Assembly: GCF_037893015.1 (NCBI RefSeq)
Contig: NC_133665.1
Coordinates: 104,127,937-104,191,936, forward strand
Length of the DNA stretch: 64,000 nucleotides
Direction of reading: 5' to 3'
From: Macrotis lagotis
Taxonomy: Eukaryota; Chordata; Mammalia; Peramelemorphia; Peramelidae
Shown: positions 23,489-35,534 of the stretch, in pieces
Numbering within the stretch: the stretch's first letter is position 1
How the letters are laid out: each line of letters starts with the position of its first letter
Notes under the pieces: model-generated
What the model saw: only the letters and a program-made list of their open reading frames with translations
What the model was told of the DNA's origin: nothing
The model's database searches: none
Translations under genes and position numbers: made by a program

Positions 23489-24190
23489 AGAGTTGTTGTT
23501 TATTTTGTGATTAGGTTTATCTAGTTCTGAGAGAGGGAGATTGAGGTCCCCTGTTATTAAAGTTTGGCTGTTTATGTCTCCTTGTAATTCATTCAGTTTT
23601 TCCTCTAGGAATTTAGATGCTATATCACTAGGTGCATACATGTTTAGTAATGATATAGCTTCATTACCAGTGGTGCCTTTTAAGAAGATGCAGTTTCCTT
23701 GTTTATCCCTTTTAGTGGGATTGATTTTTGCTTTTACTTTAACTGAGATCAAGATCGCTACCCCTGATTTTTTTACTTCAGTTGAGGAATATTTTGCTTC
23801 AACCTTTTACCTTTACCCTGTGTGTATCTCTCTGCTTCAAATATATTTCTTGTAAACAACATATTGTAGGATTCTGTTTTTTAATCCATTCTGCTAGCTG
23901 CTTTCATTTTATGGGACAGTTCACCTCATTCACATTTACAGTTAAGATTACTAATTCTGTATTTCCCTCCATGCTATCTTTCTTCATTATAGTTTTCTCT
24001 TTCCTTTCCTCTTATTACTCCTCACCAAAATTTTACTCCCTTTTCCCTTTGACTTTTCTTTTAAAATTTAAGTTGCAGTTTATTTTCACTTATACCTTCC
24101 ACTTCCCTTTCATCAGTCTCTTCTTACCTTATCTTTCCCTTTCCCTGTCCCACCCTTCCCTGTAGATTAGGATAAATCTTTAAACCCAAG
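23489..24190 (-). mobile_element. L1 ORF2 endonuclease part (continuation)
   Basis: The minus frame at 23459-23752 shows PTKRDKQGNCIFLKGTTGN, ISLLNMYAPSD and TLITGDLNLPLSELDKPN, the L1 ORF2 apurinic endonuclease. The sequence runs on toward the start of ORF2 at about 23950. It belongs to the same reverse L1 as 18915-21309. Confidence 0.8.
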
Positions 24191-24379
24191 TGGGAATGTA
24201 TCTTATACTCCCTCTCTGGGGCAAATCTATTGAATAGAATTTACTCAGTATTCACACCCTCCATTCTTTCCCTCTAAATTTATAAAGCTTCACCTGCTGT
24301 TATCTCTCTGCTCCTTTCAGGTAAAAATCACTAACCCCTTTACCTAAGGGATCCCCAAGCTCCATTTTCCCTAACCTGC

Positions 24380-26045
24380 TTGCTTCTGTACCTCAGGCAT
24401 TCAACTATGCAATTGAGTTTTCTCAATTATACTGCAGGAGGGGATTGTGTCTACTCTTTTACCCTCAAACATACAAATTCCTGGTTGAGGTCTTCAAAGA
24501 TATCAGACCTAACAATAACTAGATTTATGTTTGACTGTAAAAACAGTGGGATATCAGTTTCCCTGAACTAAGATATATATATACTACTTTACCACATCCC
24601 TCTGACCCAAAGAGGGGGCAAAAAAGTACTACACTTGAATTAAAAAATCTATTCACCTTAAAAAAAATAAAATAAAATTTTAAAAAATCTGTTCATTGCA
24701 GGGAGGGGAAGGGAAGAAGAAAAGAAGGAAAGGAGGGAGGGAGGGAGGAAGTGGGAGGCAGAATTTGGGTGGGGTCTGAAATACATATTATATTCATCAA
24801 AGACAAAAGTCTTGTTTTCATAGAGTTCATAGTCTGCTGCTTTTGTTGTGACCCTTTCATAAGTTCCCTCCCCTACCCCAGTCTAAATTAATCTCTTTTT
24901 AGTGCATTCTCACCCTGCTCTATCCATCCACAGGAAAACTACCCATTTATTCTCTCCAGCAGGAAAATCCCACAAGAAGCCCCATCAGTCATTTCCCAGC
25001 TCAGATAAGGGCATTTGCCCACTCCCACTCCCCACCTTCTGCCCAAATCCCCATCCCCTTTATCCCTCCAGTCTCCACAGGAAATTTCCATGGGGGGGGA
25101 AGGGGGCATTGGGTAACTTTCCCCACAAATTGCCACCATCACCACAGAAGGATTGATACAAATTCCTGGTATCTTAAACTGGGAGGACAGGGAAGAACAC
25201 AATAATCTTAGGACTTTATAATCATGAAAGTGTCACATGCTTTCTCAATTTGGAAGAAGTCCTAGGATTAAGATTAAGGACACTGATGTTCTTATGTCTC
25301 TTCTTCCCTTTCCTAGATGATTCGCAATTCTAAGTATGAAAAGCTGGATGCCCATTTGAGATTTGGCACGTCCATCTGGAACTAGGCTCCTGTGGGGCCA
25401 GTTCAGAGGGACAATGTGATGTGGTTTAAGCCCTGGGAGACAGGACCAACATCAACAGCAGATGAAGAAATCAGCTGGGCCTCAGGTCCCCTGCCATGGC
25501 CCTCCTTGGACAGGGAGCTCTGGGAGGCAATGAGAGGAGAGATCCAGGAGGCAGTCAATATCATTAGAGATCCAGGAGGCAGGAGGCCAAATGCCTTTCA
25601 TAAAGACTGTCCAAGACCTGGAAAGGCAGAGATGGCTTGCCTCCAGGCTACCCAGGTATTCACCTAAGACAAGCTTGAAGACCAGAAGAAGACTCAACTT
25701 TGACTCTTGACTGGATCTTAAGAAGTGCTGAACTGGAAAGAACTCTGGACCAGGAAGTAGGAGGAACACAGTTCATGTGGCCTCAAACACTTACTAGTAT
25801 GAGACCCTGAGCAAGTCACTTAACCTCAATTGCCACTTCCCATTCCCCCCAAAACTCTGGTCCTATGCTGACTGGCTTAGTCTATTAATAATTTTGTGAC
25901 TTTGACTTCATCATTTCCCCTTTCTCCAATGAGGGGCTTCTACTAAATGACACTTGAGGTTTTCAGCTGCTCTGAATCTATAATCTTTTGTATTCTCTCC
26001 TTTGAAATTTTGAAAATAAAAGATTATCCCTATGTTAAATACTAT
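24380..26045. repeat. Unidentified paralogous segment A
   Basis: Co-linear with 30660-32000. Shared landmarks are a CTCAAACAT/'cttcaaagawatyag' block, 'agtctgctg', 'gcattctca', 'caagcaggaaaa'-like text, and 'ccatttggaac' / 'ccatctggaac'. Both end at AATAAA (26017-26022 here). A possible 3' splice site ('ccctttcctag', about 25315) precedes a readable stretch: LDAHLRFGTSIWN, a stop, then VQRDNVMWFKPWETGP and LDRELWEAMRGEIQEAV. Segment B reads TYLRYEVSIWNYVSTGTAQ at the same place. This could be a last exon of a duplicated gene relic. I do not recognise the family. Confidence 0.5.
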
Positions 26046-26229
26046 GTGTTGAGTGACTTGATCCACTTGAACCTGCTGCTTTCTCTGTGGTCACCTTAGC
26101 ATTCCAAAAGCCATTGTTTTCCCCAGTCATCACATATCATCTAGCCTTGGTGATGTCTTGCCTCCTCTGCTGTCTCACAACCCAATGTCCTTAGACTCAT
26201 ATGACCTCCCATCACTTCCACTGCTTTTG

Positions 26230-26470
26230 TTCCACAACTAGATGGCACAATGACTGGATTCTTATGTCTGGAATGGGGGACATCTGAGTTCAAATTCTGC
26301 CTCAGATTCTTACTAGCTCTGTAGTATGTGGCAAAGTCCTTAATTTTAGTCTGCCAGAGTTTCTTTACCTATTAAATGAAAATAATATCACCCCTCATAG
26401 AATAAAAGATAATATTTCTAAAGTGTTTCACAAACCTTAAAAGGGCTACAGAAATGCTATTGTCCATGGA
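26230..26470 (+). mobile_element. MIR/CORE-type SINE
   Basis: 'gagttcaaattctgcctcag', 'tttctttacctattaaatga', 'aaagtgtttcacaaacctta': the old mammalian MIR layout with a diverged core. Confidence 0.65.
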
Positions 26471-26639
26471 AATTTCTTAAAGCTGTCCAGTAGACTGTAA
26501 GTTATATAAGGACAGGGGTTACTTTCATTTGCTTTGGTAGCCTTAGCCTATAATGGAATACTAAATCAATGCTATTGAATTAGAGATCCCAAAATAATTG
26601 TATTCAAATATTTGAATGAGAGTTAAGTATAAAGGGACT

Positions 26640-27650
26640 TATATGGTTTTAAGACATCTACAATTGGGATGTCCTATAGATATCTTAAACTCAGTAGTTC
26701 CAAGACTGAACTCATTCTTTTCCTTTCAAACCCTTCCCTCTTCCCTGGGAGGATGCTACAGTTATCACAGATAACTAGGCTTGCCACTTAGGCATCATTC
26801 TCTCTTCTTCACTCTCTCCTTCCCCCCACCCCAATTCCAGTCAGTGGTCACGTGCTGCCATTTCTTCCTCTATGACACATCTCAGCAGAGACAACCTTCT
26901 CTCTTCTAACCCTGCAGCCACCCTGGAGCAGGTCCTCATCGCCTCTTGCCTGGGCCACTGATTCAAGTCTCTTCCCACTCCAAGCCACCTTCCTCTCACT
27001 GTGAAATTGATATTATTAAAAAAGCAAATCTGGCCATATCACCACCCTAATCCATTAACTCAGGTGGTTCCCTATTACCTCCAGGATCAAATAGAAACTA
27101 TAGCCTTTGTTTGGCTTTTGTTGATATGATTTCCTTTGTTGAAAGGGGGATGGGGGCAGTTTGCAAGTTAATCAGGATTAATTGACTTGTCCAGGGGTCA
27201 CACAAGCTAATTAAGTGTCTTTAGTGTCTGAGGCCTGTTGTGAACTTCCAGTCCTCCCTGTTCAGACTCTATCTACTGCACAGAGCCTTCTATTTGACTT
27301 TTAAAGACCTTTCCGGTCTTCCTCCCCCTCCATGGAGAGGTAACACTGGCTTCCTTGCTGCTGCTATGACACATCCACCTCCTCCCCTTTTTCACTGGTT
27401 CTTCCCCAGGCCTGGATTTCTTTCTCCCCTCTTGTCTACCTCTTAGCTTCCCTGGCTTCAATCTAGCCTCATCTTCTGCAAACCTTTCCCTAACATCCTG
27501 AAGCTTTGCATTTTCCCTCTGAGATCACCCCCCAGGATTGCTGTCCATATCTTTACTTATTTATGTATTTATTTTTTGCACATTGCCTTCCCTGTTAGAC
27601 TGGAAGGCTCACACTGCTTTCTGCCATTCTTTTGTTTTCTCAATATTTAG
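26640..27650. repeat. Ancient interspersed repeat with old SINE
   Basis: 'gatgtcctatagatatcttaaactcag', 'ggcatcattctctcttcttc', and the closing 'ttagactggaaggctc' form an old dispersed repeat, also visible at 47200-48230. A diverged reverse tRNA-SINE interrupts it at about 27150-27285. Confidence 0.5.
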
Positions 27651-27989
27651 GGCAGGCCTTGACCCATTGGAAATGCTTTAGAACTGAAAGAATGAGGAAA
27701 TCATAAGAGGAGACCCACTACCAGGGAACACACTAGCCCTGAAAACATGAAGAGGAGGACAGTTCTTGCCTCAGGGTTATAGCCTCCAAGAGTGTATCAG
27801 GGATCTGGAAGCCTGGGGAAATTGATGGAAGCAGCCCCTCTCAGCAATTCAGAGAGCTAGGACAACTGTTATTAGACCGGCTATAGGCTGTGTTATCACC
27901 ATCCAGAGGAAGAAAAACAAAACAAAACACACACCCACACACATACAAACCCAACCCCCAAAATCTGATGAACACTTTATAAAAATGAT

Positions 27990-28205
27990 CTCTTATGTAT
28001 CTCTTTTCCTTAATTCTAATTCCTCATACTGAAAATAACTAATACTAATCTGTAAACTGTTTATCAAAATATATATGTACAATGCTAACCTGACTACTGC
28101 TGGAGGGGAGGGGCATGGGAAGAAAGGGTGGAAGGAAATTATGTAATTTAAAAATATGCAAGTGCAAATGGATGAAAATAAGTTAATTAAAAATTTAAAA
28201 GCCTG
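27990..28205 (+). mobile_element. L1 3'-end fragment
   Basis: 'taaactgtttatcaaaatat', 'acaatgctaacctgactact' and the terminal 'aattaaaaatttaaaa' match the reverse copy at 18715-18915. Confidence 0.65.
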
Positions 28206-28617
28206 GAGAAAAAAGAAAACCAAAAAGTCCTGCCCTCCTGAGGTGGAGAAAAGAGGAAGAAAAAACCTGGATTCCCATCTCTCTCCATCCCTCTTCCTGC
28301 ATCAATAAAGGACCCAATTTTCTGATGTCATAAAATGTTCTGCCCATTTCCTGGTTAAAACTCTCTTCAACTCTCAAAATGGAAGATCAACTTACTTTCT
28401 AGTCTCTTCATTTCTTGGCCCTTCATGTTACCCTACAAGGGAATTCACATCTGCCATAATCTTAGGATTCCCTTCGATGAACTTTATAAATGAGTTAACA
28501 CCTGATAGATAAAAAAAAAAACACAGAACCTGAAGGGTAGCTATATTTGGCCCCTGAGATCCTTCCCCAACCATAATATTAAAGGGATAGATTTTTTCAT
28601 TGACATCAACATACTGA

Positions 28618-28618
<1 letters not shown>

Positions 28619-28660
<42 letters not shown>

Positions 28661-28676
28661 AGAGAGAGAGAGAGAG
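28619..28676. repeat. TG then GA microsatellite
   Basis: About 19 TG units, then about 8 GA units. Confidence 0.95.
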
Positions 28677-28679
28677 TTA

Positions 28680-30430
28680 AGAGTTAAGGCTAGATATTTG
28701 AGAAGAAACTTGAAGATTCCTGAAGATCTGAAAAATCAGATATATAGGATTCTGAAAAAAAAAATCTAAGATCTCAAGTTGCAATATTATTGCCACCAAG
28801 AATGTACCAGAGTTAAGACTATGGTTGTGGAGAGTTTTGAGATGGTGAGTCTAAGAATGGAAGAAAAAAGATTGAAGGATGAACTTAGGAGTCTAAGATG
28901 GGGAGTGAGGGAAAATGGGGGTGTGGAGAGGAATCTGGGAGGGTAGAGCAAGAGCCTATCCTGGGATGTCTCCCAAGATCCCTCTCTCTGGACTAAGGTT
29001 TAGCCTCCTTCCTAAGGGGACTAATTCAGAAGCCAGTCTGGTATAGAAGAGCGAAATTCTATTGTGTTGTTTTTGACACACTTAGAGGACTTTGAGAACA
29101 CTGACCATCTCTGAGAGCATGGATTTCCTTGGCTAAAGGGTTCGGAATAGGAATTCTCCCAAATTGCTCTGAGCACTCAATCCTATGATCCTAAACTGCT
29201 TCAATATCTAACAGGTGTGGGGAAGACTGAGGTGGGGTGAAGTGGGCTGGGGGAGAAGCAGGCAAACAAACCAGAAGCATCTCCACACTACCTCCTTCTC
29301 TTCCACTTAACCAAAGTGAACCATCCTGCTCCCTCCTTTTGTGGGTCAAATACACTGAGGCTTCCCTCAGTGACCTAGGAATCTCCACACCCTGCTATCC
29401 TCGGGTCCCTAAAGTCACTAATCGTGTTATATTTCAGAGACAGTTCTGACAGCCCTGTTCACAACCCCAGTTTCCTCCTCTATAGGGCAGAGGTGATGAA
29501 AATTCTCATACTCCACCACCCTGGTTTCTCAGACACATCTGGGAAGGATTGTCTTGATCATGGGAAACCCACTCTCTTTCCAGCTCTGGCAGTTATGTCT
29601 CTCCCCTCCTCCTCCTCCTCCTCCTCCTCCTCCTCCTCCTCCTCCTCAGTCTCCCATCAGATCCAGAAGCAGGGTTAGGCATTCTCTTCCTTTAGCAGGT
29701 TCCCTCAGTGACCTCTTCTCTTTTGTGATGCCATGGGGTCTATCATTGCCCCCTTCAGCCATGGATCTTAGAACATAATGCCCAAGGACTCTGCCAACTG
29801 ATTCACAGAATTGTTTCCACTGTTCCCTGACTCCATCATCAGAGACTTCAAGATTCTATTTCCATGACTTTACTATGTCTCTAGAGTCATAGTCACTCCA
29901 CTCCCTGAACAGTCTTCCTCAGCTCCCCAGAAAGTGGTTTACACCTTAGATCTTCAACATTATCCACTCCACAGAGTCCAAACTTCTGACCCCCTAACAC
30001 AGCCATCTCAATCCTACCGTCCCCTCCATTCTGGAATCCTTCACATCCCCAACATTTCACTGGTCTTGTCTCATTAGTCCTCACATCTGAGCAATCCTTC
30101 CTTTCCACCTCAGCTCCTACTCTTGGAGGGCCTTCTTCTCTAACATCAGGCCTTCACTTTGATTTTTCTACCATTAAAATATCTCCTGAATTTAAATCTT
30201 GTCCCACCTTCTCCTCTGAAAAAAGTCTTGAACATCCCTCTGCCTGATGAACATCTTCTGACCTGTCAAAATCAAGGTGTTCAAACATATTTCCCTAATG
30301 AATCCCTCCCCAACAACCTTTTCTATGTCTGGAGAGAAAATAATCTCAGATTGTGGAACAAGGTCCTGACCTGGGCTGCTGCTAGACTTCTGGCGTCCCC
30401 CCTGATCTTTCAGGCCTTAGGACCAAGTTT
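28680..30430. other. No gene seen; CCT repeat inside
   Basis: Balanced-composition sequence with short frames only. A (CCT)n run lies at 29605-29646. Nothing recognised. Confidence 0.5.
29605..29646. repeat. CCT trinucleotide repeat
   Basis: About 14 CCT units. Confidence 0.95.
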
Positions 30431-30610
30431 CTCATTGAGGGGTTAATGAGACAGCCAGGTGTGGTAAAAAGATTTTGGAATTTTGAATAAGAGATCAAAT
30501 TCCCTACTCTTCCATTTTCAAATACCTGTGTGACTTTTAGCTAATCAGAACACTTCTCATCTTTGGAATAAGGGGATCTCTAATGGACCTTCCAATTTTT
30601 AATTCTATCA
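30430..30610 (+). mobile_element. MIR-like SINE, diverged
   Basis: 'gagacagccaggtgtggt', 'agatcaaattccctactctt', 'acacttctcatctttggaat' follow the MIR order. Confidence 0.5.
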
Positions 30611-30659
30611 TTCTAAATATGCCACCATCTCTCAAGGGTCTACCTTAGGAACTGGTCAG

Positions 30660-32000
30660 AGAATTTTCCCTTATTCGCACTGCAGGTTACTGTGTTTAAT
30701 CATTTACTCTCAAACATAATGAAGTTCTTCAAAGAAATTAGGCCAACAATGGCTAGATTGAAATTAACTGAAAAAGACTTGGGGTATCTTTTTAGACTCC
30801 TTCCAACCAAGAGGTCAAAAAGAAACTTCAGTCTACTCTATGCAGAATCCTGAGGGTAGGGTAGCTCCTGAAAAGCATACTTCTAAGACAGAAGTCCTGC
30901 TCATACAAGTCTCAGTCTGCTGGCTGTGGTGACACTCTTTTCATAGGCTGCTAATATTTTCTGCCTTCATCCCTCAGTCTCTGACTATAATCCATTTTCA
31001 TCTCACTCTGCATTCTCAAAGGAAATACCCTTTCATCTCTACAAGCAGGAAAAGGCCCACATTCTCCCAAGAGGTTCTACCAGGCACTTACCAGACCAGG
31101 GGCAATCTTTTTATGCTCACAATCCCACAACCCAAATTCCTACCCTGTCTTGCTCTGATCCCTTCAGGCTCAACAGCAAGTTTCTATGGGGTAAGGGGCA
31201 AGGTTAAGTGGTTGGTGGTGATGTTCTCACCCATCACTACCATTATTCCAGAAGAATTGTTAAGAATTCCTTGTGTCTTTAAGTTGAGAGGGGCAAGGGG
31301 ACAGTAAATAATCCAAGGACATGAGTGTCATTCTTCCAAAATAAATGTGCTATTTCTTCCATTCCAGAAAGAAGTCCTAGCACTGAAAGTGTTCCTCTAT
31401 CTCCTCTTCCCAAGTGACTCAAGATTCACAAAAAACTGGACACTTATCTGAGATATGAAGTGTCCATTTGGAACTATGTTTCTACAGGAACAGCCCAAGT
31501 TGATTTTCTTTAGTGGTTTAGGTTCTGGGAGAGAGGACTCAATATAGTGGCTAACAAAGAATTCAGCTGGACCATGAGTCAGCTTCTGTTTCCCTTGGCA
31601 ACCAGACAGATGCAGAAAGCAGGCGCCTGCATCCCTCCCAAACAAGTGATCCTCCAGCTCCCAAACCAAAGGCCTGCCATCTGTCCTCTGAGCATCTAGT
31701 CTGAACCCACCCTAAAGAAAAGTAAGACCTCTGATTCTCTACTGCCTACTCACCTGCCTTCTCACTATACCTCCAATTCCGGCCCCCCAGGAGCCCAATC
31801 ACTGCTGGCTCTCTCCCTTGCCAGCTCAGCTACCTTGTATGAGCCACTCCCACTTTGGGGAAAGAGGGTGGGCCCCTTGACTTCTCTCTCAAATCAAAAC
31901 CTTTAATGCAATGTTCTCTATGGTCTCTTACTCATCTCAATCTATTTGAAGTTGGAAAATAAAGGGTTATTATTTTAAAGTACTATTTTGGGGTGGATTT
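30660..32000. repeat. Unidentified paralogous segment B
   Basis: Co-linear diverged copy of 24380-26045, ending in AATAAA at about 31959. In the region matching A's candidate exon it reads YLRYEVSIWNYVSTGTAQV before a stop. It is probably non-coding now. Confidence 0.45.
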
Positions 32001-32950
32001 TTGACAAAGCTGTTACTAACTCTTATTCTTATGGAGATGAAGACTAAATGATAATATAATTTTCAGAGTGGTTAGATGACAAGGCAATCAAAGTGTGCTT
32101 GCTAAGGATTTAATGTTAATTTGACAGGAAATCTTCAGAGGAAAGCTCTAATGATCCACCCTGACCCTCTGTGTATTTTCTATGTTTTCCAATGTCTTGG
32201 ATAAAAAATATACAAGGCATTTCATTCATACTGAAGATGGAACAAACCTGGGAGGGATAGCTAACACTTGGGTACGTCATAGGTAGGAGCTTTAGGAAGG
32301 AATCTCTCTAAGAAAGGAAGATTTGCAAGAAAGTAGTTACTCTAAAAAATGTTCTGCAAGTTTTAGTAAACCATAATAATTCTTAGGGTTCCTTACTGTT
32401 CTCAATCTCTAATCTCATGAAATACATTTTTTTGGAATTTCAAATCAAATCTCAATGGAACATCTCAATGGAAAATGCTGTTTTTTCCCTTCCACTCTTA
32501 TCATTCTCTCCACAGATCCCAAAAAATTAGTGAATATATTCCTTCCTTCTACAACTTTCCCTGCCCACTTCCACCCAACATTTCCTCTTTCTTTGAAGGT
32601 CAGGTCATCTGACCTTGCAAACTTTTCCCTATCCTTCTCAATATCAACCTAAGTATGTAAACCACATGAGTAGCTATCAGGCACAGAAAATGTACAGACC
32701 AGTATCTTCTGCTATACACTCCTGAAAACTTCCCAGGGGATCCTGATATAAAGAATAATACTGAAAAAAATTTGAGGAAAATGGATAAAGATCATGGATA
32801 AAGCAAGGTCTCCATCATTGCAGCCACTATATTTGATATATTTGCTTTAGCAAGAAGACATAAAAGAGAAATAGAAGGAATAAACACAGACAAAGAGGAT
32901 ACAGAATGATCACTTTTTACACATTATACATTGATTTACTGGGAGAAGCC
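32000..32950. other. No gene seen
   Basis: AT-rich, short frames only. Confidence 0.5.
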
Positions 32951-32954
32951 TAAA

Positions 32955-34634
32955 GAATTAACTTTAAATTGATGGAAACAATAACATTGACGAAGTTGCA
33001 CCACATAAATGATCAATCCACATAAATGATCAACATTTGAGTATTTACCAACAAAATCCAGCAGGCAGGGATAAAATAACTACTTAAATTTATAAAATAT
33101 TTGCCAGTCTACCCACTAAGATACACAGAGGAACTATGTGAATATGACTACAAAATATTCTTTAAAGAAATAAAAGACTTTAATTATTGGAAAAATATCC
33201 ACTGCTCATGATTAAGCCAGACCAATATAACGAAAATAACAATATTAACTAAATTATTTGTTTAGAGTGATAGCAATCAAAATACCAAAGGATTACTTTA
33301 TAGAACTACAACAAGAATATTAACACAATTACTCTGGAGAAATGAAATATCTAAACTGTTAAGAGAAATAATATGAAATATTTTAAAAAGTGGTAATAAG
33401 GGAGGAACTAAAACAATTTTGGAGTAGTTTAATAAAACAGAATACAATCAGTGCAATAAATTAGGTTCAAAACATACAAAAGCAAAGAAAAATAGTTGTT
33501 TAATGTTTAGTGAACCCAAAGTAGTGGGTGAGGACTCACTAATGGACAAAAATGCTGGGGAAAATTGTACAACAGTTTGTTAGAATTCAATTAAAACAAC
33601 ACCTCATAAAATAAATTGAATTATACAACTGGTCTAGATGACTTAAGAATAAAGTTCATGTCATTAAAAAAAATAGAACAAGGAAGCAATTTTCCTTCTG
33701 ACCTATTGCTAGGGGATGAGATAAAATGTATTGCATAAAATTAAAAAGTTTTTGTACAATCAAAATCAAGTTGGCCAAGATTAGAAGAAAACTGGGGGGA
33801 AAATATCTTTGCAGGAATGTTCTCTGAAAAAGGCCTCATTTCAAAGATATTGAATTGATTGAAATTTTAAAAATGACTGCCTCTCCCCTACCCCCCCAAT
33901 TTATGAGTTGTCAATTTATTGTCAAAGAAATGGAGAAATGGCAATGGGGGGGGCTCAAAATTGCTAATCCTAAAAGAAATCAAAGCAACTCTGAGGTTCT
34001 ATCTCACTCACATTGGCACAGATGACCAAACAAAGAAAAGAAAAAGAAAAAAGAGGGGGAAATAACAAATGGTGGAGCTTCTTTGGAAAAAGTCACATTA
34101 GTGCATTGTGTAGTGGAGATGTGAACTGGTCTAGCCATTCTAGAAATCAATTTGGAACTATGCCCCCAAAGTATCTAAACTACCTAACCTATGCGCAAAC
34201 CCCTACTAGAGCTCTATTGCAAGGAGAACAAGGAAAAAGGAAAAGGACCTGTATGTATAAAAAAAAAAATAATTTAGGAACACTTTTCATAGTGGTAAAA
34301 AACTGGAATCTAAAGAGGTGACCATCACTTGAGGAATGTCTGAAAAAATATGCTATATGAATATAATGGAATACAATTAACTGTAAGAAATTAGGAGAGA
34401 CTTTTAACAAACCCTGGGAGTAATTGCATAAATTGATATATATTAAAATGAGCAGAAACAGTAGGAGATTCATGCCATAACAACATCACCATAAAGACAA
34501 ACACCTTTTAAAAAACACATTAACACTTATCAATACAACGACCAATTTTATGATTTCAGAGATCTCTCTAATGAAGTAGGCTACCTAACTCCAGAAAGAG
34601 AAGTGACAAATTGGAGATGCAGAATGAAGCATAC
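32955..34634 (+). mobile_element. L1 ORF2 C-terminal half and 3' UTR
   Basis: Plus-strand L1 with ORF2 remnants ('tttgccagtctacccactaagatac', 'aaagacttcatttcaaagatattg'-like text, 'ttctatctcactcacattgg') leading to the 3' UTR ('ccagaaagagaagtgacaaa', 'gcagaatgaagcatac'). It stops where the poly(T) end of the KLHL9-like retrogene begins (34635). Confidence 0.75.
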
Positions 34635-34643
34635 TTTTTTTTT
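34635..34643 (-). other. Poly(A) remnant of KLHL9-like retrogene
   Basis: Nine T on the plus strand are nine A on the gene strand, placed 11 bases after AATAAA. This fits a retrocopied mRNA tail. Confidence 0.55.
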
Positions 34644-34654
34644 CTGTTAAAAGT

Positions 34655-34660
34655 TTTATT
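34655..34660 (-). terminator. Poly(A) signal of KLHL9-like gene
   Basis: AATAAA on the minus strand, within 'caataaaacttttaacag'. About 875 bases downstream of the stop codon. Confidence 0.7.
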
Positions 34661-35534
34661 GAACAAAAGATAAAACATGAAACTCTGAGTGAATGAAGCA
34701 AAGACACTTTCTTAATGAAGGTGCATCTTGTGCTAAATAACCTTATTAACAGCAACTCTGGAGAGGACATGACATAAGCAAGTTACATCAATAGCCAAGG
34801 AGAACAGGGGGAATTGATGGGGGCTGAAGAAACAATGGGACTAAATCAAATTTAGTATCTCAAGCTGAGGGTACTCAAAGACCCACCCTTGAAAATTAAA
34901 ATAAAAATTAATCCTATCAATTGATTGTTGGTATAAATGAAAACTTTGTTGAAAAAGGATTTTTAAAAAAATTTCACATTTGTTTTAACTACCCAACTTT
35001 TAAAACTTAGTATTTCTCATGAAAATGCCTACATGAGAAAAGAAATAAACAAAAAACAGTGATCTCAATGATGGCAGGCCTTAGGCAGAGAAATGAGGCC
35101 TCCCTTGCCTTTCATGCGGACATCACAATTTCTTCAATTCACATTTTCTGTCAAAGGCAGTTCCTCTGCCTGGAATGTGTCTGACTCACCCGGGCAGGTG
35201 GGCCGAGAGGGAGACAAGGTCAGGAGCCTCAGAGGACGCAGGAAGCAGCTCATGCCCCGCTGCCTGGGTGGGCCGAGGAGGAGCGGTCACCGCACAAGAG
35301 GGCACCCCCCACGCGGGCACAGATGCCCCCCAGGCGCTGCGGGGGGCGGGCGGGGGGCTGCTGGGAAGCACACACGAGCATTCCACGACACACAAACATC
35401 ACGACGACGACGACGACGACGCCACGTCCGCCCCCCCCCCCCAAGCTCCGAAGCACCGGGGGCGGCCCGGGAGGCCCCTCCCCTCCCCCTCCCCCTCCCC
35501 TCCGGGGACCCCCCCCCCGGGAAGGAAGGGCGGC
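34661..35534 (-). other. 3' UTR of KLHL9-like gene
   Basis: The first 370 bases after the stop are GC-rich and low in complexity (runs of C and G, a (CGT)n run at about 35400-35424). The remainder is ordinary AT-rich 3' UTR. It contains no recognised repeat. Confidence 0.6.

Noticed and set aside
23541-24165. Two plus-strand frames rich in Phe, Ser and Leu
   Set aside because: Antisense reading of the L1 ORF2 endonuclease region; hydrophobic look comes from T-rich sequence.
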